Source of the DNA: Cloacimonetes bacterium UBA6097
Lineage (GTDB): Bacteria > Cloacimonadota > Cloacimonadia > Cloacimonadales > Cloacimonadaceae
Direction: 5' to 3'
DNA: 64,000 nucleotides
Assembly (NCBI GenBank): GCA_002435865.1
Contig: DIWV01000014.1
Location: 98,444-162,443, forward strand
The position numbers and the translations under genes are program-made. Positions 9,316 through 17,286 of this stretch are shown here, piece by piece; position 1 is the stretch's first letter, and each line of letters opens with the position of its first letter. The notes under the pieces are model-generated. The model had not been told where the DNA came from. It was given only the letters and a program-made list of their open reading frames with translations, and made no database searches.

Positions 9316-11025
9316 ATGAGTTTTAACCCGCAATTCGCACGTCTTGGCGAAATCCTGATCCACGAAGGCTATATTACTGAGGATCAGTTAAAAGAAGCTT
9401 TAGTAAAACAAAATAATTTCGGTCTCAAGATTGGTGAAACACTGATTAAACTTGGACATCTGTCCGAGAAGAATCTGTTGACATCCCTGCATCTGCAGCT
9501 TGGTTACGAAATCGTAAAGCAAGCAGAAATGATGGACCTGGATGTTAAAACTGTTTCATTAATACCGGAACCTTTTGCAGTTGAGAATAGAGTTATAGCA
9601 CTCAGGGATGATGGCGACAGTGTTGTTGTTGCAATGGCTGATCCTGAAAACCTGGCAATAGTGGACAACCTTAAGAAAATTCTCGGTAAGAATCTTAAGC
9701 CAATGCTGATTGGTGATTCTTTGCTGCATGATTCTTTGGAAAAATATTATAAGAGCATACGCACGACCACTCAGGTGGAAGATGCTGTAGGCGGTTTTGA
9801 TTTTGTAGCCATTGACGATGATGAGAACGAAATCAGTATCTCACAGGCATCCACAGATGCAGATGCTCCGATTGTAAAATTAATTAACCTGATTATAAAT
9901 GAAGCCATCAAAGCCAACGCCACTGATATTCATATTGAACCTTTAACCAAGCACACCAGAATACGTTTCCGTATTGACGGCGCTCTGCGTGAAGTAATGA
10001 ATCCACCGATCGGAATGCATATGGGTGTGATTTCTATTGTTAAGGTTATGTCAAAGCTGAATATTGCAGAACGCAGGCTTCCGCAGGATGGTCACATTTC
10101 ATTAAAAACACACTACAAGAGTGTTGATGTCCGTGTATCCATAACACCGACAGTTTTGGGTGAAAAAGTCGTTATGCGTCTTCTGGATAAGGGTGAATTC
10201 GGTTTTAAACTGCAAACACTTGGTTTTGAAGCAGAAGACATGGCAATTTTTTCCAAGATCATTCACAGACCTTATGGAATTATTATCGTTTCCGGTCCCA
10301 CCGGTAGTGGTAAATCAACTACTTTGCATGCTGCACTTAAAACCATCCAGGATATTGAGACGAATATCATTACAGTGGAAGACCCGGTCGAATATCGTCT
10401 GGAAGGTATAACACAGATTGAAACAAAAGAACAAATCGGACTGACTTTCGGTTCTGCCTTGCGTTCAGTTCTGCGTCAGGACCCGGATATTGTTCTGATA
10501 GGTGAAATTCGTGACGAAGAAACAGCTGATATTGCAATCAAGTTCTCTCTCACCGGTCACCTTGTGTTTACCACTCTGCATGCCAATGATGCACCTGCAA
10601 CCGTAACACGTTTGATTGATATCGGTATTAAACCGTATCTGGTGGGTTCTTCATTATCATTAGTTATGGCACAGCGTCTTGTACGTATCATCTGCCCTTA
10701 TTGCAAAATTGACTATAAACCAACTGACCAGGAGATATCCGATTGCGGTATTCCCGAAGACCAGATGGGTAAAATTGAGTACAAAATCGGTACCGGCTGT
10801 GTACATTGTGACAATACAGGCTTCTCCGGCAGAACAGGTATATTTGAACTGCTTACAGTTAACCCGGAAATCCGCCGCATAATCTATGAAGGCGGAAACC
10901 AGGATTTAATCAGGGAAGCTGCACTCAGGGCAGGTATGAGAACCTTGCATGATGCTGCATATAATAAGATGGTTCAGGGTGTAACTTCAATTCGTGAAGT
11001 TATAAAGATGACAGTAGTTGAGTAA
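9316..11025 (+). CDS. pilB: PilB/GspE-family assembly ATPase
   Basis: The 569-residue protein has an N-terminal MshEN/T2SSE_N domain (LGEILIHEGYITEDQLKEAL, residues ~8-150) of the type that can bind c-di-GMP, followed by the secretion ATPase core. Walker A is GPTGSGKST (~326-334), the Asp box follows, the Walker B region is DIVLIGEIRDEET (~390-402), and the His box is TGHLVFTTLHAND. Two CxxC pairs (CPYC near 460 and CVHC near 495) form the zinc tetracysteine site typical of PilB/GspE extension ATPases, not PilT. It powers pilin polymerisation at the inner membrane with PilC, encoded next. No pilT retraction ATPase gene is in the window. Confidence 0.93.
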   Translation: MSFNPQFARLGEILIHEGYITEDQLKEALVKQNNFGLKIGETLIKLGHLSEKNLLTSLHLQLGYEIVKQAEMMDLDVKTVSLIPEPFAVENRVIALRDDGDSVVVAMADPENLAIVDNLKKILGKNLKPMLIGDSLLHDSLEKYYKSIRTTTQVEDAVGGFDFVAIDDDENEISISQASTDADAPIVKLINLIINEAIKANATDIHIEPLTKHTRIRFRIDGALREVMNPPIGMHMGVISIVKVMSKLNIAERRLPQDGHISLKTHYKSVDVRVSITPTVLGEKVVMRLLDKGEFGFKLQTLGFEAEDMAIFSKIIHRPYGIIIVSGPTGSGKSTTLHAALKTIQDIETNIITVEDPVEYRLEGITQIETKEQIGLTFGSALRSVLRQDPDIVLIGEIRDEETADIAIKFSLTGHLVFTTLHANDAPATVTRLIDIGIKPYLVGSSLSLVMAQRLVRIICPYCKIDYKPTDQEISDCGIPEDQMGKIEYKIGTGCVHCDNTGFSGRTGIFELLTVNPEIRRIIYEGGNQDLIREAALRAGMRTLHDAAYNKMVQGVTSIREVIKMTVVE

Positions 11026-11058
11026 AACAACAAAAATTAAGAATAGAAGGTAAGCGAT

Positions 11059-12312
11059 ATGCCAAATTTCGCCTATATAGTCAAAGATGCCAAAGGAGCC
11101 CGTGTAGAAGGTATCCTTAAATCTGAAACTCTTGACCAGGCAATCGAAAAGCTGAGTAAAGAAGGAAGCACAATCATATCTGTAAAAGCAGCCGCTGAAG
11201 GTGCTTTTAAGGGAAAACTATCACTGTTTGATAAAGTGATGCTTACAGTATACAAAATCAGGACAGGTGTTTCCCTGAAAGTTCTGGTCTTTTTTACGCG
11301 CCAGCTTTCCACGATGTTTTCTGCAGGTCTAACTATTGAAAAAGCAATCTCAAATCTGGAAAAGGAAGAGAAGAACAAGAAATTCCAACGTGTTCTGCGC
11401 AGGCTTTCTGATGATATCAAAAAAGGATATTCCTTGTCAGAAGCCATGGAACAGCATCCGGGTGTTTTTAATCCGCTGTATGTTGCTTTGGTGAAAGCGG
11501 GTGAAGTTTCTGGTACTTTGCATACTGTTTTGGATGAATTATCCGATTATCTGGAGAAGATTGAAGACACACGCCGTAAAGTTGTATCTGCAATGGCATA
11601 TCCGATATTCATACTGGTTTTCCTGATTTTGGTGGTTTGGGGTATCTTTTACTGGATTATTCCTCAGTTTTCTGAAGTCTATTCAAACTTCAATGCAGAC
11701 TTGCCGGGACCGACTCTTGCCGCTATAGGAGTCAGTAAATTTATCACAAACAATTTATTTGTAAGTGTATTGCTGTTCCTGCTCTTTCTGTTCGGCTTGT
11801 TTTTGGTTTACCTTACAGACCGCGGTCGTTATGTAATGGACCAGTTTAAGCTTAGAATTCCTGTTATCGGGCAGGTGATTAATAACTCAATAATGAGTAA
11901 ATTTGCCCGTACGTTCTCGATATTGATGGCTGCAGGTGTTCCGATTATGGATACACTGGAATTGTCAGAAAATGTAGTACAGAATGCGGTGATTGAAAAC
12001 GCTATCCGCAAAGCCCGTGTAATGGTTAAAGAAGGATACAGTGTTGCCGGCGCTTTCAAAAGAACCGGTGTGTTCCCTTCCACCCTGCTGCAAATGACTG
12101 CCACAGGTGAAGAAACAGGTGATATGGATAAACTTCTGGGTAAAGCTGCAGAGTTTTACGAAAAGCTTGTTGATGCTGTTATAGACAGGTTGACTTCTTT
12201 GATTGAACCGCTTCTTATCATCCTCATGGCTGGTATAGTGGGAACAATTATCGTAGTTATATATCTGCCTATCTTCGATCTTGGCCAGGCAATGAGTCAG
12301 GGCTTGAAATAA
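11059..12312 (+). CDS. pilC: PilC/GspF-family inner-membrane platform protein
   Basis: The 417-residue protein has the expected N-terminal module (YIVKDAKGARVEGIL) and two T2SSF repeats (residues ~75-200 and ~280-400), each with the FTRQLSTMFSAGLTIEKA / FARTFSILMAAGVPIMDTL signature and a GEETGDMDKLL/GEVSGTLHTVL turn. Three membrane helices are visible near 175-200, 225-250 and 380-405. Length is typical. It follows pilB by 33 nt and is followed by an intrinsic terminator, marking the end of the operon. Confidence 0.93.
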   Translation: MPNFAYIVKDAKGARVEGILKSETLDQAIEKLSKEGSTIISVKAAAEGAFKGKLSLFDKVMLTVYKIRTGVSLKVLVFFTRQLSTMFSAGLTIEKAISNLEKEEKNKKFQRVLRRLSDDIKKGYSLSEAMEQHPGVFNPLYVALVKAGEVSGTLHTVLDELSDYLEKIEDTRRKVVSAMAYPIFILVFLILVVWGIFYWIIPQFSEVYSNFNADLPGPTLAAIGVSKFITNNLFVSVLLFLLFLFGLFLVYLTDRGRYVMDQFKLRIPVIGQVINNSIMSKFARTFSILMAAGVPIMDTLELSENVVQNAVIENAIRKARVMVKEGYSVAGAFKRTGVFPSTLLQMTATGEETGDMDKLLGKAAEFYEKLVDAVIDRLTSLIEPLLIILMAGIVGTIIVVIYLPIFDLGQAMSQGLK

Positions 12313-12335
12313 TAAACAATGCTTTAATGATACAT

Positions 12336-12366
12336 AAACCGGAGCTTATAGCTCCGGTTTCTTTTT
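12336..12366 (+). terminator. Intrinsic terminator after pilC
   Basis: AAACCGGAGC (12336-12345) pairs perfectly with GCTCCGGTTT (12351-12360) across a 5-nt loop and is followed by CTTTTT. It closes the pilus operon. Confidence 0.9.
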
Positions 12367-12408
12367 AACTACTGTAATCAGCATATATACAAACAGGCGG
12401 AAAAACTT

Positions 12409-13182
12409 ATTAAAAAGTATCTTTTAGTTCTTCTCTTGTTATCTGCAGTGTACCTTAATGCAGAACCAACAGGCTTCACGGAAGCATACCTGCTTTCCTA
12501 TCCCGAAACTGCAGTTACTGCTTCTAAAGCTTCTTTTAAATGGGAAAGAGAGGATTGGACCAAAGCTGCCGGTGTTGTCTTTATTACAGGCAGTCTGTAT
12601 CTGTTTGATGAGGAACTTTCTGACCTGGTGATAAGAAACCGTACTGATTTTACTAAAGGTTTAGCAAAGGTAGGCAACCAATTTGGTAATGGCAGATACG
12701 TACTTCCTGCTTTGGGAGTGACTTACTTAAGCGGGTATCTGCTTGGTTCAGACAAGACAATGGATACTGCAATGCTTTCGCTTAAGAGCTTCCTGCTGGC
12801 AAATGGAGTGACTTCCAGCCTTAAATATCTTACCCAACGCCAGAGACCAATAAGTGAAAACGGCAAGCAGTTCTGGAACGGTAAAGGCTTTTCACATAGA
12901 AGGGAATCTTTCCCATCGGGTCATACGACAATTGTATGGAGCATAGCCCCAATTCTGGCGGAACAGTATAAAGAAACTGTTTGGGTGGCTCCAACAGCTT
13001 ATACGGTGGCTTGTTTAACATCCTTTGCCCGCATCCACGACAGCAAACACTGGGCATCTGATGTCTTTGCCGGCGCAACTATCGGCTATCTTACTTCACA
13101 ACTGGTTCTGAGAACCACCCCGAAACTGCAGGTAAACCTTTCAGTCAATCCACAGATAATCAACCTCAGCTACAATTTCTAA
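12409..13182 (+). CDS. Secreted/periplasmic PAP2-family phosphatase with a probable ATT start
   Basis: The PAP2 phosphatase motifs are all present: KYLTQRQRP (K-x6-RP), PSGHT, and RIHDSKHWASD (R-x5-H-x3-D). The family dephosphorylates lipid phosphates such as undecaprenyl-PP or phosphatidic acid at the membrane. The start is unusual. A classic signal peptide (KKYLLVLLLLSAVYLNA) is encoded in frame, but no ATG or GTG exists upstream. The codon just before KKYLL is ATT at 12409, 8 nt after an AGGCGG site. The alternative TTG at 12436 would remove the positively charged end of the signal. With the ATT start the protein has 257 residues. The gene follows the pilus terminator and probably has its own promoter. 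Confidence 0.8.
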   Translation: MKKYLLVLLLLSAVYLNAEPTGFTEAYLLSYPETAVTASKASFKWEREDWTKAAGVVFITGSLYLFDEELSDLVIRNRTDFTKGLAKVGNQFGNGRYVLPALGVTYLSGYLLGSDKTMDTAMLSLKSFLLANGVTSSLKYLTQRQRPISENGKQFWNGKGFSHRRESFPSGHTTIVWSIAPILAEQYKETVWVAPTAYTVACLTSFARIHDSKHWASDVFAGATIGYLTSQLVLRTTPKLQVNLSVNPQIINLSYNF

Positions 13183-13664
13183 CGTCATCCGCTAAAGTAG
13201 CGTAGCTTTCCAAAGCTGCGTGAAATGTACAGGATTAAAACTTCTCTCATGCGCTTGCGCATCATCCTATACTACTATGTCATTCCCCGCTTGACGGGGA
13301 ACCCATTCCCTCACTGTCATCCCCGACCTGATCGGGGATCCACTCCGCTTATCGTCATCCTCGACCCCTGCCTTCGCAGGGGCAAGCTCTGATCGGGGAT
13401 GTTTTCCGTGGTTAACCTCTTTTCCATTCATAATTCATAATTTATACTTCTTAATTGGAACCAGTACCTCTCCGTTTTTTTATCACATCCAAATTATCGA
13501 GTAAACGGATATGACAAATCTCTCACATCCAAAAAGTGATAAAATACGGATATGAGCATCTTCGTAAAATAACAAAATCGAAGCATGGGTCCTGGACCCA
13601 CATATAGTCTTATAAATAAAATATATGATTAATATGAAAAGATAATAAAAGGATGCATGTAATC
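13183..13664. repeat. Repeat-rich intergenic block, left end of accessory island
   Basis: No gene is seen in these 482 bases. They hold several interspersed palindromic repeats: 13183-13235 (GTAGCGTAGCTTTCC core; inverted copy at 24631-24688); 13309-13342 (34 bases identical to 15382-15415, with a CCCCGACCTGATCGGGG palindrome); and 13409-13446 (GGTTAACC plus TTCATAATTCATAA; inverted copy at 24698-24732). The block starts immediately after the PAP2 stop codon. The repeats look like mobile REP-type palindromes, but copy number in the genome cannot be seen here. Confidence 0.7.
13483..13555. repeat. Two direct copies of a 32-33 base hairpin-like repeat
   Basis: Copies at 13483-13514 and 13523-13555 both begin TCACATCCAAA and end ACGGATATGA, with different centres. 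Each can fold through CATCC/GGAT(A)TG. The 40-base spacing is close to four helical turns. They lie 110 bases from the stop codon of the DUF4143 ATPase gene, that is downstream of it. Confidence 0.55.
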
Positions 13665-14900
13665 CTAAAAATATCCCGGTAAATCTGTTACTTTGTATTT
13701 ATAGTTAAATCTAACAAAGAAACATGCAGCACTTGGATATGCTTGGTTAAAGGCTGTAAAGTGATTGCCGGTATCATCGCCAAATTTTACTTCATAAGCC
13801 TTGATAGTGCTGTTACGCTCTACAACAAAGTCAATTTCCTGCTGATACTTGTTTTTCCAGTATTTTATTTCAGTAAGTACATCTTTTTTATGCAGAAGGT
13901 TCAGAAACACATAATTCTCATACAATTCTCCTCTATCTGACCTCGTCTCCGGATTATTCATATTATTGATAAGTTTATTGCGAATGCCTGTATCAATGAA
14001 ATAGGCTTTTGGCATCTTGTTAATCTCTTTGTTTTTGTTTGAGAAAAAAGGTGTAATTGTAGAAATAATGTATGAAGCTTCCAACACCATGAGATAATTA
14101 TGTAGCGTTTCACGGTGCAAGCCTATTTCTCTGGAGAGGTTCTGCAGATTAATTTCTTTTCCGGTGTTTACTGCAAGATTAACTATCAATTTATTAAATT
14201 GCTCTATTTTTTCAATCCTGAACAGATGTTTAATATCTTTTATTATGTAGGATGAAACCAGGTCGTTCAGAATTTCAGCTTTTTCTATCGCGTTTTTACT
14301 TAAAACAACTTCCGGATATCCACCAAAGGTCATGTATTCAGATTCCAGGTTTTTCATTTTACCTGTCATCAGATTCAGAGGATTATTTTTCTCATGTTTA
14401 TACCCATCTTCAAGTAAATCTGAAATTTTGTTTTCACCCTTAAAGCGGCAGAATTCCGGGAAACTCAAGGGATATAGAATATGTTCCTCTTTTCTTCCTG
14501 CCAGGGATTCTTCAAATTGCTTTTTAATAAGAGCAGAAGATGATCCTGTCAGAATTAACTTAAATTCTTCATTATGATGGTCAACCAATAGCTTAATGGT
14601 CTTCGAGAAATCTGCAACATTCTGAATTTCATCTATAAAAACATAGGTTTTACCTGTTTTGGTTTTTTTATCAAAACGCAATCTGGCTAAAATTGCTTCC
14701 AGATTTCCGGAGAAAACTTCAAGATTTTGCTGCAGGTCTATATCATAGTAAAGTGAATTCTCCAATCCGACAACATCTATAATGTGCTTAATAAGAGTGG
14801 TTTTTCCTACCTGGCGGGGTCCGAGTATGAAAATAGCCTTGTTGTTATCCAGGCTTTTAAGTAATTTGCTTTCCAATGTTCTTTTAAAATAAGTCATCAT
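13665..14900 (-). CDS. AAA ATPase with DUF4143 C-terminal domain
   Basis: The 411-residue protein carries an N-terminal P-loop domain: Walker A GPRQVGKT (27-34), Walker B VFIDEIQN (Asp90-Glu91), and a sensor strand LILTGSSS. Residues ~200-270 form a winged-helix-like segment. The C-terminal DUF4143 domain contains EIDFVVE...AYEVKFG, which resembles a PD-(D/E)xK nuclease-like core. These ATPases are common, often horizontally moved, and of unclear function. Two ATG codons stand in tandem; the second (14897) is better spaced (5 nt) from GGAG. It is the first gene of the accessory island and has its own promoter-like region with a palindrome upstream. Confidence 0.85.
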   Translation of the reverse strand: MMTYFKRTLESKLLKSLDNNKAIFILGPRQVGKTTLIKHIIDVVGLENSLYYDIDLQQNLEVFSGNLEAILARLRFDKKTKTGKTYVFIDEIQNVADFSKTIKLLVDHHNEEFKLILTGSSSALIKKQFEESLAGRKEEHILYPLSFPEFCRFKGENKISDLLEDGYKHEKNNPLNLMTGKMKNLESEYMTFGGYPEVVLSKNAIEKAEILNDLVSSYIIKDIKHLFRIEKIEQFNKLIVNLAVNTGKEINLQNLSREIGLHRETLHNYLMVLEASYIISTITPFFSNKNKEINKMPKAYFIDTGIRNKLINNMNNPETRSDRGELYENYVFLNLLHKKDVLTEIKYWKNKYQQEIDFVVERNSTIKAYEVKFGDDTGNHFTAFNQAYPSAACFFVRFNYKYKVTDLPGYF

Positions 14901-14926
14901 ATCTCCAACTCTTAAGTTAAAGATAC

Positions 14927-15005
14927 TTTTTAGTAGATATACACAATTCTGTCAACAACTTTTTTGCGGTGCATACCGTAAATTCCCCTAGGTAATTTTA
15001 CGGTA
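14927..15005 (-). promoter_or_regulatory. Candidate promoter and palindromic operator of the DUF4143 gene
   Basis: On the - strand TTGACA (plus 14950-14955 as TGTCAA) is followed after 17 bases by TAAAAA (plus 14927-14932), a plausible sigma-70 promoter 27 bases from the ATG. Just upstream of the -35 box lies an inverted repeat, TACCGTAAA (14974-14982) and TTTACGGTA (14997-15005), centred on CCCTAGG-like sequence. Its position suits a regulator-binding site. Confidence 0.45.
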
Positions 15006-15486
15006 GCTATGTAAATAAGTCCATAAATATTTTAACTAATATTCTTCTAAATCCCAACCTGATCGGGGATCTTTGTCATTCCAGACTTGATCTGGAACCC
15101 ACTCTGTGTGTTTCGTCATCCCCCAACCGTAGCAACATGCGTCCTCGCATGTCTTAAAATAGTTCCGTGTTTCAATTCATAATTTGTAATTCGTAATTCA
15201 TAATTACACTCTTTGTGTTTCGTCATCCTTGCGTTACTCGTGTCATCCTGAGCTTAGTCGAAGGATGAGCTTAGTCGAAGAACAACGCAACTCAGTGCCT
15301 AACATTTCGACTATGCTCAATGTGATACTTTATTTGTCGTCCCTCCGCTTCGTCATTCCAAACTTGATTTGGAATCTATTTCCTCACTGTCATCCCCGAC
15401 CTGATCGGGGATCCATATCCTTATTAGCCTTACCGTTGCAGAACGGTATCCAGTTCCTTTATATTGTCATCTTTGCGTTGCTCATG
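15006..15486. repeat. Repeat-rich intergenic block inside the accessory island
   Basis: This block has no supported gene. It includes a 39-base element at 15115-15153 with an ACATGCGTCCTCGCATGT palindrome (inverted copy at 24574-24612), two tandem copies of TGAGCTTAGTCGAAG (15249-15263 and 15266-15280), and a second copy (15382-15415) of the CCCCGACCTGATCGGGG-bearing repeat seen at 13309-13342. An open frame at 15229-15510 is built entirely from these repeats. Confidence 0.65.
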
Positions 15487-15807
15487 TCAGCTTATCCAAT
15501 ATCTTCCTGATGAGTATATTGCACCATTAGGATGGTCTCTCCATTCGAATGGAGGTTGAGGAGGATATAGAAACTCAGTAAAATTCTCATTGGGATCAAG
15601 GTATTTTTTAAATCTATTCTTTAAAAGCGATTCTTCTGCTTCTCTTTTAGATTCAAATTCTAACGTATCAAAAACTCCTGATGTATCACTTATAAAATAG
15701 ACAATAACTTTGCTTGTCTCGTCTTTCTTTTCGATCAAAGCCCAATTCTGCTGTAGAAATTCAACTATCTTGACCCAATACTCTTTTGAAATAATAGATA
15801 TAATCAT
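15487..15807 (-). CDS. Small conserved-looking hypothetical protein
   Basis: This 106-residue protein has a mixed hydrophobic/charged N-terminal half and a C-terminal tail rich in aromatic and Pro residues (EFLYPPQPPFEWRDHPNGAI, then SSGRYW). The tail looks like the conserved end of a small family I recall only as hypothetical proteins. There is no signal peptide or membrane helix. A weak GAGG site precedes the ATG. It sits next to the broken KilA-N gene in an AT-rich island, so it may be an accessory or passenger gene. Function unknown. Confidence 0.55.
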   Translation of the reverse strand: MIISIISKEYWVKIVEFLQQNWALIEKKDETSKVIVYFISDTSGVFDTLEFESKREAEESLLKNRFKKYLDPNENFTEFLYPPQPPFEWRDHPNGAIYSSGRYWIS

Positions 15808-15842
15808 ATGACCTCAATTTACTGTTGTTCATTCTTCATTGT

Positions 15843-16086
15843 TCATTGATTGAGTCCTGCTTTCATTCTAATTCCGTCGAATTCGACGGAATTAAAACTT
15901 GGATTATTAATGTGTTCCCAAATACCAAGAAACTCGATAGTGTTCCTTTTTCGAACCCAGTTTCGTATTAAATCGTCACTATTATCCATATCTTTATACC
16001 GTGCGATATCGGTTAATGATATATAAACACCAAGTGAGTGTTTTTTCAATCCTTAGTTCTCTTTTCAACACATTAATTTTATTCAT
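15843..16086 (-). pseudogene. Broken KilA-N domain gene (frameshift plus truncation)
   Basis: The segment YISLTDIARYKD...DDLIRNWVRKRNTIEFLGIWE...VEFDGI matches the start of the KilA-N DNA-binding domain, normally part of proteins of about 250-280 residues. The natural start appears to be ATG 16086 (RBS AGAAGGA), reading MNKINVLKRELRIEK. An A-run near 16049 then shifts the frame, so the domain is read only from a TTG at 16049. The domain stops after KAGLNQ, where the sequence runs into AATGAACAATGAA simple repeats, and the rest of the gene is missing. KilA-N genes accompany phages and restriction or toxin loci. This one is a relic upstream of nothing intact. Confidence 0.75.
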
Positions 16087-16184
16087 ATTATCAATCCTTC
16101 TTGCTTTTGCTTTTGCACAGTTATCTTACCGTAATTCCTGCGCAGAAAGAAACTTTTCTCATGCGTCAGCATCATCCATGCTGT

Positions 16185-16817
16185 TTAATACCATTTGTCA
16201 TTATCTGTATCAATAACAGGTGTTTTTTCTATCTCTGTCAATATGTTATGAAGACCATTAAGATATTCTTCCATATCTAATGATTTAAAGTGATATTTTA
16301 TAGCTTCAATAAGTACGGATTTGTTTGGATTAAGCTGCCAGATTCCCCGGTTCTTTTTTATATAGATAATAATCTCTGAAATCGCCAGTCTTAATCTGGC
16401 ATAACGCACGTAAACCATCCATCTTATTTGTCCTGTGCCCTCGGTTCTGATTCTTTCCAAATGAGTGAAAATCTTATCGAGTTTTTCTCCTATCTCAATA
16501 ATAGCATCTTTGATTTTGAAACTGCCGTGATGCTCCCATAAGGTTTCCAAAAGGACATAATCAAATATGAAGTTCTTAGTTTTGGACTTCATATTATACT
16601 TAACTTTTCGTGTGTAGGGATCATCAATTGTAACATCAGGATGATAAGCAGTCAGAATCTCATCAATTCTGTTTATAACGTTTTTAAACAACATAATGTT
16701 CTGTTGATTTTGTATACTCTTATCCTCTGTTTCAAGATACCTTAATCCATCCCGCAATTCAACCCTGGCTCTTTCTAATGCTGCCACAAAACCATCATAA
16801 CTGGCCTTGAATTCCAT
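16185..16817 (-). CDS. Unknown protein, last gene of the restriction-like operon
   Basis: I choose ATG 16817 because AAGGAGAAGT lies directly before it; an upstream ATG at 16871 lacks a site. The 210-residue protein is soluble, mainly alpha-helical by composition, and charged, with no catalytic motif I can name. Residues 1-70 look like a helical bundle (AALERARVELRDGLRYLE...), and the middle holds FIFDYVLLETLWEHHG. It follows the 117-residue gene by 75 nt in the same direction as the helicase and methylase genes, so it is probably co-transcribed. A regulatory or specificity accessory role is possible. I see no nuclease signature. Confidence 0.6.
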   Translation of the reverse strand: MEFKASYDGFVAALERARVELRDGLRYLETEDKSIQNQQNIMLFKNVINRIDEILTAYHPDVTIDDPYTRKVKYNMKSKTKNFIFDYVLLETLWEHHGSFKIKDAIIEIGEKLDKIFTHLERIRTEGTGQIRWMVYVRYARLRLAISEIIIYIKKNRGIWQLNPNKSVLIEAIKYHFKSLDMEEYLNGLHNILTEIEKTPVIDTDNDKWY

Positions 16818-16892
16818 TACTTCTCCTTTAATACAATACGTTTCATTATCAATCCCGACAAAGATATTCAATTGGCTTATCAGTCTTATCTA

Positions 16893-17246
16893 TCAATCCT
16901 TCTTACCTTTCTCTTTCTTTAGCCTTTCTTTCTCTACTTTGGCATCAAATTTTGCTAATCTATTCTGCAATTTTAGGTCTTTAAGTGTCACAGCATTGGT
17001 TGTGTTTAAAGTGAATTGCTTTTCCAAGCCTGTGGCAATGATAAAATCAAGGTCATCATAAAGGGTATAGAAATTGACATCTTTAAACTTCAAGTCACCG
17101 ATAAACGCCAATTCACAGCGAAAAACTAAGGCATCATTACTATCAAAGATACCATAGCTTATTCTTTGGGGTGTTGTTTCTATCTTTTTCCATACCTGAT
17201 ATTCTTTGTCATTATGCTTAAAGTCATGAATCCTATCTGTATACAT
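16893..17246 (-). CDS. Small Lys-rich unknown protein of the restriction-like operon
   Basis: The 117-residue protein starts with ATG after a GGAGATAAATT site. The first ~90 residues look like a compact alpha/beta domain (VWKKIETTPQRISYGIFDS; FYTLYDDLDFIIATGLEKQF), and the last ~30 form a very basic helix (KVEKERLKKEKGKKD). It lies 40 nt after the methylase stop. No family recognised. The basic tail would suit nucleic-acid contact or docking to a large partner. Confidence 0.6.
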   Translation of the reverse strand: MYTDRIHDFKHNDKEYQVWKKIETTPQRISYGIFDSNDALVFRCELAFIGDLKFKDVNFYTLYDDLDFIIATGLEKQFTLNTTNAVTLKDLKLQNRLAKFDAKVEKERLKKEKGKKD

Positions 17247-17286
17247 AATTTATCTCCATCCATAAATTAATAAGAAACAACTTATA

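Noticed and set aside
13183..15486. CRISPR-like appearance of the repeats
   Set aside because: The repeats differ in length and spacing, are palindromic, and show no regular spacer pattern or cas gene.
15229..15510. 93-codon open frame on the + strand
   Set aside because: It reads through interspersed repeats that also occur elsewhere in the window and has no coding signature.
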